Shown: positions 1-8,217, counted from the first letter of the stretch. The stretch is DNA of 41,934 nt from Actinomycetota bacterium (GCA_016870245.1 VGCA01000005.1:1-41934); one strand, 5' to 3'. Notes: generated by a model from the letters alone, not told the origin. Program-made: numbers and translations.

Positions 1-188
1 CCCGGCCCGTCGCCCGCGGCCGTGCCCTCGCCGCCGGGACCCGTGCCGGTGCCGCCCCCGCCGCCGCTGCCACCCGCCACCGTGGCCACGGGGATGACGA
101 GCGCCCCGTCGTGCTCGAACGGCGTGCCGAACACGCGGCCCACCTCGATGCTGTCGTTGGCCTTGGCCAGCAGCTCGTGGATCTCCAT
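1..188 (-). CDS. GerW/YtfJ-like protein (C-terminus beyond window)
   Basis: This is the N-terminal 62 residues of a protein cut by the window edge. It starts MEIHELLAKANDSIEVGRVF and continues with a 'GTPFEHDG..VIPVATVAGG' stretch. It then enters a Gly-rich run. This opening is typical of the GerW/YtfJ sporulation-protein family, small proteins also widespread in non-sporulating actinobacteria, where their role is unclear. The start is fixed by a strong Shine-Dalgarno (CCAGGAGGGA) just before the ATG. The next gene upstream on this strand stops about 45 nt away, so co-transcription is possible. The family call rests on recognising the N-terminal pattern only. Confidence 0.75.
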   Translation of the reverse strand, partial: MEIHELLAKANDSIEVGRVFGTPFEHDGALVIPVATVAGGSGGGGGTGTGPGGEGTAAGDGP

Positions 189-233
189 GGTCCCTCCTGG
201 GTGCGGTGGACGGTGCCGGGCGTCCGCCGGCGC

Positions 234-1256
234 CTACGCGGGTGCGGTGGCCGAGCCGCCCTTGGCCTTGTACTGCTCCGACCACTCCTTCGGCGGCGGA
301 TCGGCCCGATGGGGCCCTGCGCCGAACATCCGGGGCACCTCGCCCTTGAGGTCGCCGACGGTCCAGCCCCGGTCCTCGCGGCGAATGGCCTCACGGGCCT
401 GGAAGGTCGCCACGTGCTGGATCAGCCCGCCGCTGACCGTGAACGCCTGCCCGCTGATGAACTGCGCGTAGGGCGATGCGAGGTAGCAGACGAGCTCGGC
501 GATGTGCACCGGGCTCTGGTTGTCGAACTGGGCCTGGGCCAGGGCGGCGTTGCGGGCCGTGCGCCAGCCCACCGCGGCGAGCCGGGTCCGGGCTCCGGGC
601 AGGATGACGTTGGCGGTCGCGCCGATCGGTGCGAGCTCGGTGGCGATCGCCTCGGTGAAGGCCAGGCAGCCGGCCTTCGCCGCTGTGTAGTTCGACTGCC
701 CGGCGCCGGCCATCAGCAGCAGCCCGGTGGAGGTGTTGACCACCCGGCCGTAAGGGGCGCGACCGGCCTTGTGCTCGCTGCGCCACCACCGGGTGGCGGG
801 GGCGGTCACGCAGAACGTGCCCTTGAGGTGCACGCGGATGACGTCGTCCCACTCGTCCTCGGCCAGGTTGAACACCATGCGCGGGCGGCCGAAGCCGGCG
901 TTGTTCACCACGACGTCGATGCGGCCCCACTCGTCGAGCGCCCGCTGGATCACGGCCTCCCCGCCGGCCGCCGTGGAGATGTCGTGGTCGTCGGCGACCG
1001 CCTCGCCGCCCGCGGCCCGGATCTCGGCGACCACCCCGTCGGCCGGGGTCTCGTCGGTGGCGGAGCCGTCGGTCGCCACGCCGAGGTCGTTGACGACGAC
1101 CTTGGCGCCGTACGCGGCGAGACGCATGGCGTGGGCACGGCCGATCCCGCGGCCGCTGCCGGTGACGACGGCGACCTTGCCGTCGAGGAAGGTGTCGGGC
1201 TCGCGGGCCGCGCTCGGCTCCAGATACCCCGACTCGGACTCGCGGTGCTCGGACAT
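234..1256 (-). CDS. SDR family NAD(P)-dependent oxidoreductase
   Basis: This 340-residue protein is a classical short-chain dehydrogenase with an N-terminal extension of about 25 residues and a longer than usual C-terminal tail. The cofactor motif TGSGRGIG is at residues 32-39 and NNAG at 118-121. The catalytic Ser176, Tyr190 and Lys194 are in place (YTAAK). Such enzymes oxidise or reduce hydroxy/keto groups, often on acyl-CoAs or steroids; the substrate cannot be read. I chose the ATG at 1256 because a GAGGGGGG Shine-Dalgarno precedes it and the protein upstream of it is low-complexity Arg/Ser/Pro. It is divergent from the MBL hydrolase, sharing a 71-nt gap. A TANNNT box (TACGGT, minus strand, 1298-1303) may be its -10. 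Confidence 0.88.
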   Translation of the reverse strand: MSEHRESESGYLEPSAAREPDTFLDGKVAVVTGSGRGIGRAHAMRLAAYGAKVVVNDLGVATDGSATDETPADGVVAEIRAAGGEAVADDHDISTAAGGEAVIQRALDEWGRIDVVVNNAGFGRPRMVFNLAEDEWDDVIRVHLKGTFCVTAPATRWWRSEHKAGRAPYGRVVNTSTGLLLMAGAGQSNYTAAKAGCLAFTEAIATELAPIGATANVILPGARTRLAAVGWRTARNAALAQAQFDNQSPVHIAELVCYLASPYAQFISGQAFTVSGGLIQHVATFQAREAIRREDRGWTVGDLKGEVPRMFGAGPHRADPPPKEWSEQYKAKGGSATAPA

Positions 1257-1327
1257 GCGCTCTCGTTCCCCCCTCTGCGAGCATGTGGACCGGCTCGACC
1301 GTATCGGGCCCGAGGGGGAGGGGGCAC

Positions 1328-2206
1328 ATGTCGGAGCTGCAGTGGGTGATCGGGACGGCGTCGGTGACCTGCGTCGCGGAGCAGGACGCCGAGATCCCGG
1401 CGAACGCATTCTTCCCGAGCGCCGCCGACGCGGTGCTCGCGGCGCACGCGGACTGGCTCCAGCCCTGGGCGGCCGGCCCCGACGCGACGGTGAAGATCGT
1501 GATCCAGGCCCTGTGCGTCGAGTCGGAGGGGCGACGGATCGTGGTCGACACCTGTGTGGGGCAGCGACCGCTCCCCGAGTTCTTCGCAGGCATGGCCAAC
1601 GACGGCTCCTTCCTCACCGCGCTCGCGGATGCCGGGTTCGCGCGTGAGGCCGTCGATGTCGTGATCTGCACCCACCTCCACTTCGACCACGTGGGCTGGA
1701 ACACGATGTGGGACGGCGACCGCTGGGTGCCGACGTTCCCGAACGCGCGCTACGTGCTCGCGCGCCCGGAGTACGAGCACTGGCGCGACGCGACCGAGGA
1801 GGTGCGGGCCGCCGGCTCGGCGGTGACGTTCGCCGACGCGGTGACCCCGCTGTTCGACTTCGACGTGGTCGACCTAGTCGACGTCGACCACGCCGTGACC
1901 GACGAGGTATCGCTCACCCCGACCCCCGGCCACTCGCCCGGGCACGTGTCGGTGCGCATCCGCTCGGGCGGCGCCGAGGCCCTGATCACCGGGGACTGCG
2001 TCCACAGCCCCGTGCAGCTGGCCGAGCCCGACTGGTTCACCCTCGTCGACAGTGACACCGAGATGTCGACGGCGACCCGACGCGCCCTCGTCGCCGAGTG
2101 CCGCGACCGCGACGTGCTCGTGATCGGCACCCACTTCCCGCCGCCCACCGCCGGCCACGTCGTGTCGACGCCCGACGGCGGCGTGCGCTTCCGGCCGCTG
2201 ACGTGA
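1328..2206 (+). CDS. MBL-fold metallo-hydrolase
   Basis: This 292-residue protein belongs to the metallo-beta-lactamase fold. The metal-binding motif H116-x-H118-x-D120-H121 (THLHFDH) is complete, followed by GHSPGH, GDCVHSP and a late GTHFPP histidine, the order expected for a two-metal MBL hydrolase. Relatives include N-acyl homoserine lactonases and other lactone or thioester hydrolases. A catabolic lactonase is plausible here but is inference. The ATG at 1328 has a long purine-rich SD (GAGGGGGAGGGG). The next gene starts 4 nt after its stop, so the two are probably co-transcribed. Confidence 0.88.
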   Translation: MSELQWVIGTASVTCVAEQDAEIPANAFFPSAADAVLAAHADWLQPWAAGPDATVKIVIQALCVESEGRRIVVDTCVGQRPLPEFFAGMANDGSFLTALADAGFAREAVDVVICTHLHFDHVGWNTMWDGDRWVPTFPNARYVLARPEYEHWRDATEEVRAAGSAVTFADAVTPLFDFDVVDLVDVDHAVTDEVSLTPTPGHSPGHVSVRIRSGGAEALITGDCVHSPVQLAEPDWFTLVDSDTEMSTATRRALVAECRDRDVLVIGTHFPPPTAGHVVSTPDGGVRFRPLT

Positions 2207-2210
2207 CTTC

Positions 2211-2750
2211 GTGACCCGGGTCCTCGCCTGGGTGGGTGGGGTGCTGACGGTGGTGGCCGTCGGCACGGGTGCGTACGTCGCCTACCGCTACCGGCCCGAC
2301 GCCACGGGGTTCGTGTTGGGCATGCAGCGCCTGCACGCGATCTCCTCGATCGCGCTCGCCCTGGTGATCGTGGTCGGGCTCGCGGCTCTGGTCTGGGAGC
2401 GCCGCCCGGACCGCCGCCACGGGATACCTGCGTTCGTGGTGACCGCGGTGATCGCCGTGGTGCTCGTCGTCGAGATCCGGCTGGGGTGGAGCCTCGCCTG
2501 GGACCAGGTGGTCATGTCCGAGGTCATCGGTGGCGCCACGCTGCGACGTGTGCAGGGCGTGCTCCTGCGCGACCTCCCGATCGAGGCACTGCGCGTCGAC
2601 GCCGTCGAGCACGGGGTCGACGGGTTCCGGCGCCGGGTCTGGGCCCACCTGCTCGTGCTTCCGGTGATCGCCGGCCTCGGCATCGCCTTCGTCGTCGTCT
2701 GGACCCGCCGCTTCGCGAACCCCGGCGCCCGGCCCTCGCGGGACGACTGA
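2211..2750 (+). CDS. Four-helix membrane protein of unknown function
   Basis: This 179-residue protein starts with GTG, 4 nt after the MBL hydrolase gene. It has about four hydrophobic segments, near residues 4-26, 42-62, 72-90 and 144-164, with a polar stretch between the third and fourth. His42 at the edge of the second segment and His146 in the fourth could be haem ligands, as in small b-type cytochromes, but I do not recognise a family and this is speculation. It converges on the ligase gene at 2814-4466. Confidence 0.7.
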   Translation: MTRVLAWVGGVLTVVAVGTGAYVAYRYRPDATGFVLGMQRLHAISSIALALVIVVGLAALVWERRPDRRHGIPAFVVTAVIAVVLVVEIRLGWSLAWDQVVMSEVIGGATLRRVQGVLLRDLPIEALRVDAVEHGVDGFRRRVWAHLLVLPVIAGLGIAFVVVWTRRFANPGARPSRDD

Positions 2751-2758
2751 GCCGGCGC

Positions 2759-2772
2759 GGCCCGCCCGGGCC
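2759..2772. terminator. Possible hairpin between convergent genes
   Basis: GGCCC-GCCC-GGGCC inverted repeat in the 63-nt gap between two converging genes. It has no T-run, so termination is only a guess. Confidence 0.3.
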
Positions 2773-2813
2773 CGGACGGCCGGGACCACGCAGCCGGTGA
2801 CGCTCGCGCCCCG

Positions 2814-4466
2814 TCAGCCGACGTCGAGCGCGGCGAGGCGGCCGTGGCGTTCGAACTCGGCGTGCAGCGCCGCTCGGTCGGCGTCGGTCATCCGCTGCAG
2901 CGGCGCACCCTTGCCCGGTCGCCAGAACACCGGCTCGGTGGTGTCCCAGCGCTCCCGGCGCAGCTGGCGCTTGACCGGCTTCTGGCTCTCGGTCACCGGC
3001 ATGTCCTCGGTGACACGGACGTAGCGCGGTGACCACTTCGTGCCGAGGTCCGTCTGCTCGCCGAGGAACTCGTCGAAGTCCTCCGGGTCGAACTCGGTGC
3101 CCGGCTTCACGAGGATCGTGGCCATCACCTGGTCGCCCACCTCCTCGTCGGGGACGGCGAACACGGCCGCGAGCACGACGGAGGCGTGGCGGGCGAGGAT
3201 GCGCTCGATCGGGGCCGCGGCGAAGTTCTCTCCGTCGACCCGGATCCACTCGAAGTCGCGGCCTCCGAAGTACATGTACCCGGCGTCGTCGCGGTAGCCG
3301 AGATCGCCGGTCCAGTACCAGCCGTGGCGGATCCGCTGCGCGTTGGCCTCGTCGTTGTTGTAGTAGCCCTCGAAGCCCCTCGCCCCGTTCTTGTTGACGA
3401 TCTCGCCGATGCACTCGTCGGGGTTGAGGAGACGGCCCTGCGCGTCGAAGACGGCCCGGGGCATCTCCACGAGCGTGTCGGGGTCGAGCACGACGATCCC
3501 GTCGGCCGGCATGCCGAGCGCGCCCTTGGGCATGTCGTCGCTGCGGGTCACGTTCGCCCCGCCCTCGGTGGAGCCGTAGCCGTCGACCACCGCGCAGCCG
3601 AAGCGGGCGGCGAACCGATCGATGTCGAGGTCGGCGGCCTCGTTGCCGAACGCGATCCGCAGTGGGTTGTCGGCGTCGTCGGGCTGCTCGGGGGTGGCGA
3701 GGACGTACGAGAGCGGCTTGCCGACGTAGTTCACGTAGGTGGCCCCGTACCGGCGCACGTCGGGGAGGAAGCCCGACGCGGAGAAGCGGCGCCGGACCGC
3801 GGCGGTCGCGCCGGCCAGCACCCACGGGCAGAACGCGGTGATCACCGCGTTGGAGTGGAACAGCGGCATGACCATGTAGAAGACGTCGTCGTCGGTCAGG
3901 CCCATGTTGGTGCTGAGGACCGTGGCGCTCATCACGAGCCGGCGCTGCGAGAGGACGCACGCCTTGGGCGCACCGCTCGTGCCCGACGTGAACAGCAGGT
4001 TGTAGATCCCGCCCTCGTCGATCGCGGTCTCGGGGGGCGGGGCGTCGGCGTAGGGGTCGAGGGCGGCGAGGGAGTCGGGCTCGTCGACGACGAGGACGTG
4101 TCCGTGGGCGTCGCCGAGGTCGAGGCCGTCGAGCAGCGACAGGTGGCGCTCCTCGGTGACCACGATCTGGCAGTCGGTGTGGGTGATGTCGCGCGCCAGC
4201 TCGGCGCCGCGCCGGGTGGGGTTGATCCCCACCAGGACCGTGCCGGTGAGCGCGGTCGCGCCGAGCCACATCAGGTACTCGGGCGTGTTGTCGAGCAGCA
4301 CGCCCACGTGGGGCGGCGCGCCGGCGGGCAGGTGGTCGACCAGGTAGGCGGCCCGCTGCGCACAGGCGCGCACGTACTCGTCCCAGGTCCACTCCTGGTC
4401 CTCGAAGCGGATCGCGACGCGGGTGTTCCCGGCGTGCTTCACGAGGTGCTCGGCGACGGTCGCCAT
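2814..4466 (-). CDS. AMP-forming fatty acyl-CoA synthetase (FATP/FadD6-like)
   Basis: This 550-residue enzyme of the ANL superfamily would activate a carboxylic acid to its CoA thioester through an acyl-adenylate. The AMP-binding P-loop LLFTSGTSGAPK is at residues 157-168. YGSTEGG supplies the adenine-site motif, WYWTGDLGY the hinge-proximal Asp, and QKPVKR near the C-terminus a candidate catalytic Lys. The overall pattern (a GEIVNKN segment and a short C-terminal domain ending soon after the Lys) resembles the fatty-acid transport protein/very-long-chain branch. The ATG has a near-perfect SD (CCGGAGGAAT). It is monocistronic as far as seen, with a repeat-rich region upstream. Substrate is inferred only as a fatty or steroid side-chain acid. 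Confidence 0.88.
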   Translation of the reverse strand: MATVAEHLVKHAGNTRVAIRFEDQEWTWDEYVRACAQRAAYLVDHLPAGAPPHVGVLLDNTPEYLMWLGATALTGTVLVGINPTRRGAELARDITHTDCQIVVTEERHLSLLDGLDLGDAHGHVLVVDEPDSLAALDPYADAPPPETAIDEGGIYNLLFTSGTSGAPKACVLSQRRLVMSATVLSTNMGLTDDDVFYMVMPLFHSNAVITAFCPWVLAGATAAVRRRFSASGFLPDVRRYGATYVNYVGKPLSYVLATPEQPDDADNPLRIAFGNEAADLDIDRFAARFGCAVVDGYGSTEGGANVTRSDDMPKGALGMPADGIVVLDPDTLVEMPRAVFDAQGRLLNPDECIGEIVNKNGARGFEGYYNNDEANAQRIRHGWYWTGDLGYRDDAGYMYFGGRDFEWIRVDGENFAAAPIERILARHASVVLAAVFAVPDEEVGDQVMATILVKPGTEFDPEDFDEFLGEQTDLGTKWSPRYVRVTEDMPVTESQKPVKRQLRRERWDTTEPVFWRPGKGAPLQRMTDADRAALHAEFERHGRLAALDVG

Positions 4467-4522
4467 GGGATTCCTCCGGAGTTGTGTCTCTCAGCTCCCC
4501 GGCGGATCTCGAACTACGCCGA

Positions 4523-4539
4523 CCTCCCCGCCGGGGAGG
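4523..4539. repeat. Perfect inverted repeat CCTCCCC-GCC-GGGGAGG
   Basis: A 7-bp stem with a 3-nt loop lies 57 nt upstream of the ligase start codon on the minus strand. It could be an operator, a leader hairpin for the ligase mRNA, or a shield against read-through towards the repeat array. Confidence 0.5.
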
Positions 4540-4618
4540 ATCGGTGGCCGCTCGGGGAACTGGAGCGCGGACGCGGCGGCCACCGCTTCGGGCATGCCCC
4601 TGTTCTAGTTCGTTGGCC

Positions 4619-4624
4619 TACGCT
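4619..4624 (+). promoter_or_regulatory. Possible -10 box (TACGCT) ahead of the repeat array
   Basis: TACGCT lies 8 nt before a GTG at 4633 that opens a 114-codon ORF through the repeat array. The spacing is like that of other leaderless starts in this window. No clear -35 is seen. Confidence 0.35.
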
Positions 4625-4632
4625 CCTGCGTC

Positions 4633-4977
4633 GTGACCCCCCGACGTTCGGAGCGGAGCGACCCAAGATATGGAGCGCAGCGTGCGGTGCACAGGCGGTC
4701 GGATGACGAGCGGGACCGGGAAGCGAGCGGAGCGACCCAGAGATTTGGAGCGCAGCGTGCGGTGCGGAGGCGGTCGGATGACGAGCGGGACCGGGAAGCG
4801 AGCGGAGCGACCCAGAGATTTGGAGCGCAGCGTGCGGTGCGGAGGCGGTCGGATGACGAGCGGGACCGGGAAGCGAGCGGAGCGACCCAGAGATTTGGAG
4901 CGCAGCGAGCGTGCGGAGGCGGTCGGATGACGAGCGGGACCGGGAAGCGAGCGGAGCGACCCAAGATATGGATCTGA
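4633..4977 (+). CDS. Possible repeat-encoded leader ORF (25-residue repeats)
   Basis: This 114-codon ORF starts with GTG, 8 nt after a TANNNT box, and runs through the 74-75 nt tandem array. Because the inner unit is 75 nt, the array encodes a 25-residue repeat (..RRSDDERDREASGATQRFGAQRAV..) rich in Arg, Asp and Glu. Its stop lies just inside the next gene, whose ATG is at 4968, so translation of the two could be coupled. No known domain is seen. All three plus-strand frames stay open for much of the array, so an open frame alone is weak evidence. It may be a leader ORF, a real small repeat protein, or non-coding repeat. Confidence 0.25.
   Translation: MTPRRSERSDPRYGAQRAVHRRSDDERDREASGATQRFGAQRAVRRRSDDERDREASGATQRFGAQRAVRRRSDDERDREASGATQRFGAQRACGGGRMTSGTGKRAERPKIWI
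4651..4972 (+). repeat. Tandem repeat array, four 74-75 nt units plus a partial fifth
   Basis: Units begin with GAGCGGAGCGACCC at 4651, 4725, 4800, 4875 and 4949, giving spacings of 74, 75, 75 and 74. The second and third units are nearly identical. The first boundary and the partial fifth share AAGATATGGA, while boundaries two to four read AGAGATTTGGA. The fourth unit loses one base in its GCAGCGAGCG segment. The final partial unit ends on the start codon of the amidohydrolase at 4968, and the equivalent ATG exists in the first unit at 4670. With the flanks it occupies the only gap above 300 nt in the window (4467-4967). Confidence 0.93.
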
Positions 4978-6107
4978 TCATCGACGTCGACGCCCACGTG
5001 ACCGAGCCCGGCTCGCTGTGGCTCGACCGGCTCCCGTCGAAGTGGCACGACCGCGCGCCCCGGATGATCCGGGGCGACGACGGCAAGGACCGGTGGTACG
5101 TGGCCGGGGGAGAGGTCATGCTCACCGTCGGCCACACCGCCACCGCCGGCTGGCCGGCGCCGTTCCCGGCCGCGCCAGCGACGTTCGAGGAGACCCCGGC
5201 CGCGGCCCATGACCCTGTCGCCCGGCTCGCGCTCATGGACGACATCGGGATCGCCGCGCAGGTGCTGTACCCCAACGTCGGCGGTTTCGGGAACCAGGCC
5301 TTCCTCGCGATGGACGACGACGCGCTCCGGCTCGCGTGCGTGCAGGCGTACAACGACTGGATCACCGAGTGGGCGGCGGCCGACCCGGCCCGGCTGCTGC
5401 CCACGACCGCGGTGCCGTTCTGGGACATCGACGCCACCGTCGCCGAGGTCGAGCGGGGCGCGGCCATGGGGCACCGGGCGATCCTGTTCTCGGGCGAGCC
5501 GCAGCGCTTCGGCCTCCCCCTGCTCGGCGACCGCCACTGGGACCCGCTGTGGCGGGTGTCGGCCGAGACCGGCAACCCGATCTCGTTCCACCTCGGCGGC
5601 GGCGACTTCACCGGCCCGTTCACGCCCGAGCGCATGGCCGCGCACGGCATCGGCCCCACCTACGTGAAGGCCACCGTGCAGCTGTTCATGGACAACGGCG
5701 TGCAGATCCTCGACCTGCTGCTGTCGGGGGTGCTGCCCCGCCACCCCGACACGAAGTTCGTGTCGGTCGAGAGCGGGATCGGCTTCCTGCCGTTCGTGCT
5801 CGAGGCGGCCGACTACGCGTTCGGCGAGGCCGCGGTGCGCCGCGAGCGTCCCGAGTTCGAGCTGCTGCCGAGCGACTACTTCCACCGGCAGGTGTACGGC
5901 TGCTGGTTCTTCGAGCAGGTGGCCCTGCAGCGCCTCGTCGACAAGATCGGGGCGGGCAACATCCTCTTCGAGACCGACTACCCGCACCCCATCTGCCTGT
6001 ACGGCAACGTCCGGGAGAAGATCGACGCCGCCCTCGGCGACGCCGACCCGGCGCTGCGTCGCCAGCTCCTCTTCGACAACGCCGCCGCCTTGTACAAGGT
6101 CGCCTGA
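4968..6107 (+). CDS. Amidohydrolase family protein (amidohydrolase 2)
   Basis: This 379-residue TIM-barrel hydrolase or decarboxylase opens with MDLIIDVDAHVTEP, the first-strand metal motif (D-x-H) of the amidohydrolase-2/ACMSD-like group. It ends with the FETDYPHP signature carrying the late catalytic Asp. Relatives act on aromatic or heterocyclic acids or cyclic amides; the substrate here is unknown. The ATG at 4968 was chosen because the conserved first strand begins directly after it. The only upstream Shine-Dalgarno-like sequence is the purine-rich repeat unit itself (GAGCGGAGCG). It is followed 89 nt later by a paralogue sharing the overall motif order. Confidence 0.87.
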   Translation: MDLIIDVDAHVTEPGSLWLDRLPSKWHDRAPRMIRGDDGKDRWYVAGGEVMLTVGHTATAGWPAPFPAAPATFEETPAAAHDPVARLALMDDIGIAAQVLYPNVGGFGNQAFLAMDDDALRLACVQAYNDWITEWAAADPARLLPTTAVPFWDIDATVAEVERGAAMGHRAILFSGEPQRFGLPLLGDRHWDPLWRVSAETGNPISFHLGGGDFTGPFTPERMAAHGIGPTYVKATVQLFMDNGVQILDLLLSGVLPRHPDTKFVSVESGIGFLPFVLEAADYAFGEAAVRRERPEFELLPSDYFHRQVYGCWFFEQVALQRLVDKIGAGNILFETDYPHPICLYGNVREKIDAALGDADPALRRQLLFDNAAALYKVA

Positions 6108-6179
6108 CCCTTCTCGGCGCGGACTGCCGTCGGACGGCGGCCGGGGCAGCGGGGGCGGGTTGCGTGGGTGAGGCGAGGG

Positions 6180-6193
6180 TGACACCGTTGTCA
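6180..6193. promoter_or_regulatory. Inverted repeat TGACA-N4-TGTCA (possible operator)
   Basis: The 14-nt dyad TGACACCGTTGTCA ends 3 nt before the start codon at 6197. Its position would let a bound repressor block transcription, or a hairpin mask the start. The regulator is not identified. Confidence 0.4.
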
Positions 6194-6196
6194 GGT

Positions 6197-7390
6197 ATGG
6201 AGACGAGTGAGCTGTTCCACGACGCCGCCTCGATCGACTACCCGATCCTCGACTGCGACGCCCACGTCAACGAGCCGCCCGACACGTGGACGGCGCGGGT
6301 GCCGGCCAAGCTGCGCGACCGGGCCCCGAAGGTGCTCCACCGCGACGACGGCGACTACTGGTCGTTCGACGACGGCGCGAGCATCCGACCGGTCGGGCTG
6401 ACCGCCACCGCGGGCAAGTCGTTCCTCGACTTTTCGCCGGTGGGTGGCACCTACGCCACCATGCGGCCCGGGTCGTTCGACACCAAGGCCCGCCTCGCCG
6501 ACATGGACGTCGACGGGATGTGGCTCCAGGTGCTGTACCCGAGCGTCACGCTCTTCGGCGCCAAGGTGTACGGCTCCGACCCCGAGCTGCAGCTCGCGTG
6601 TGTGCGGGCCTACAACGACTGGCTCGCCGAGTTCTGCGAGGGCTCCGACGGCCGGCTGATCGGGCAGGCGATCCTCCCCACCACCGGGGTCGACGACATG
6701 ATCGCGGAGACCACCCGCTGCCTCGAGCTGGGCCACCGCGGCGTGGTGATCTCGTCGTTCCCCAACGGCGGGCTCGAGCCGCTCCCCGAGGACGAGCCGT
6801 TCTGGGCGCTGGCCCAGGAGACCCGCACGCCGGTGGCCGTCCACATCGGCTCCTTCCTGCCCACGATCGGCACCGCGGCGGGTGCGAAGCCACCCACCAT
6901 GGACGTGAAGCAGTTCATGGGCGCGGCCGGCGCCACGAAGTCGGGGTCGCAGACCCTGCCGGTGGTCAGCCAGCTGCTGTTCTCCGGGGTGTTCGAGAAG
7001 TACACCGAGATCGACCTGCTCCTCGTGGAGTCGAACATCGGGTGGATCCCCACGCTGCTCGAGCAGACCGACGACATGTTCTACCGCTACCGGTTCTTCA
7101 CCCACGGCGACGACATGCAGGTCACGCCGAGTCGCATCTTCCATCGCAACTTCTGGGCGTCGTTCATGCTCGACACCGTCGGCATGGACCTGCGTCACCG
7201 GCTCAACGTCGACCACCTCATGTGGTCGAGCGACTACCCGCACACCGGGTGCGACTGGCCCAACAGCCGCATCACGATCGAGCGCAACTTCCGCGGCGTG
7301 CCCAAGGTCGAGGTGAAGAAGATGCTGCACGACAACTGCAAGCGGCTCTACAAGCTCGACCACGTCCCCGACCGCGTCCCGCACCTCTGA
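6197..7390 (+). CDS. Amidohydrolase family protein (amidohydrolase 2)
   Basis: This 397-residue paralogue of the preceding gene has the same plan. DCDAHVNEPPDTW near residues 17-29 carries the first metal ligands, and WSSDYPHTGCDWPNS near the C-terminus carries the late Asp. The central part (LADMDVDGMWLQVLYPS, YNDWLAEFC) matches actinobacterial amidohydrolases found in catabolic clusters. I chose the ATG at 6197, which begins just upstream of the conserved strand and follows a dyad symmetry. It is followed after 11 nt by an SDR gene, so the two are probably one operon, perhaps hydrolysis or decarboxylation followed by oxidation of the product (inference). Confidence 0.88.
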   Translation: METSELFHDAASIDYPILDCDAHVNEPPDTWTARVPAKLRDRAPKVLHRDDGDYWSFDDGASIRPVGLTATAGKSFLDFSPVGGTYATMRPGSFDTKARLADMDVDGMWLQVLYPSVTLFGAKVYGSDPELQLACVRAYNDWLAEFCEGSDGRLIGQAILPTTGVDDMIAETTRCLELGHRGVVISSFPNGGLEPLPEDEPFWALAQETRTPVAVHIGSFLPTIGTAAGAKPPTMDVKQFMGAAGATKSGSQTLPVVSQLLFSGVFEKYTEIDLLLVESNIGWIPTLLEQTDDMFYRYRFFTHGDDMQVTPSRIFHRNFWASFMLDTVGMDLRHRLNVDHLMWSSDYPHTGCDWPNSRITIERNFRGVPKVEVKKMLHDNCKRLYKLDHVPDRVPHL

Positions 7391-7401
7391 TCGGGGGAGC
7401 G

Positions 7402-8184
7402 ATGGGCAGCGGGCGACTCGCCGGCAAGGTCGCGCTCATCACCGGCGCGGCGCGGGGCCAGGGCGCCGCCGAGGCCCGGCTGTTCGCGGCCGAGGGCGCA
7501 CGGGTGCTCCTCGGCGACGTGCTCGACGACGAAGCGGCTGCCGTCGCGACCGAGATCGGCGACGCCGCGGTGTCCCGTCACCTCGACGTCACGAGCGACG
7601 ACGACTGGCGGGCCGCCCTCGACGACGTCCGGGCGCGGTGGGGCGCGCTGCACGTACTGGTGAGCAACGCCGCGACGTTCACCCGGGCCCGGCGCATCAC
7701 CGACATGCCGGCCGACGAGTACGACCGCGTGCTCGCGGTCAACCAGACCGGCGTGTACCGCTCCGTGCACCACTGCGCGCCGCTGATCGCCGAGAGCGGC
7801 GGCGGCGCGATCACGTTGGTGTCGTCGGTCAACGGGCTGCTCGGCTCGCCGGGCGCCGCGGCGTACACCGCGAGCAAGTTCGCGGTGCGGGGCATGGCCA
7901 AGGTCGCCGCCCTCGAGCTGGGCCCGCTCGGCATCCGGGTCAACTCCCTGCACCCCGGAGCGATCGACACCTACATGATCTCGCCGCAGGTCTTCGGTGG
8001 GGTCGACGTGCGGGACAACATCGGCTCCACGCTGCCGCTCGGCCGGGTCGGCACGCCCGAGGAGGTGGCCGAGCTGGCCCTGTGGCTCTCTTCCGACGCC
8101 GCCTCCTACTGCACCGGCGCCGAGTTCGTGTGCGACGGCGGCATGACGGCCGGGCCCTTCCGATCACGCGCCACGAATGCGTAG
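7402..8184 (+). CDS. SDR family oxidoreductase (3-ketoacyl reductase / HSD type)
   Basis: This 260-residue classical SDR has the cofactor motif TGAARGQG near residues 14-21, SNAA in place of the usual NNAG, a catalytic Ser in SSVNG, and Y-T-A-S-K. The C-terminal CTGAEFVCDGG is the usual substrate-loop/dimer signature. The closest style is 3-alpha/20-beta-hydroxysteroid or 3-oxoacyl reductases. The ATG has a GGGGGAGC Shine-Dalgarno and begins 11 nt after the amidohydrolase stop, so co-transcription is likely. Confidence 0.9.
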   Translation: MGSGRLAGKVALITGAARGQGAAEARLFAAEGARVLLGDVLDDEAAAVATEIGDAAVSRHLDVTSDDDWRAALDDVRARWGALHVLVSNAATFTRARRITDMPADEYDRVLAVNQTGVYRSVHHCAPLIAESGGGAITLVSSVNGLLGSPGAAAYTASKFAVRGMAKVAALELGPLGIRVNSLHPGAIDTYMISPQVFGGVDVRDNIGSTLPLGRVGTPEEVAELALWLSSDAASYCTGAEFVCDGGMTAGPFRSRATNA

Positions 8185-8217
8185 CGGCGTGACTGCGACG
8201 GGAAAGTAGGCCCGCGA

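Noticed and set aside
391-1704. Long minus-strand open frame overlapping the SDR and MBL genes
   Set aside because: Arg/Pro/Gly-rich shadow typical of high-GC sequence; both underlying genes have full domain motifs in other frames.
2524-4392. 622-residue minus-strand frame over the fatty acyl-CoA ligase
   Set aside because: Arg/Pro-rich shadow of the ligase frame, which has all ANL motifs.
4651-4972. CRISPR array
   Set aside because: Whole 74-75 nt units are near-identical with no variable spacers, and no cas genes are present.
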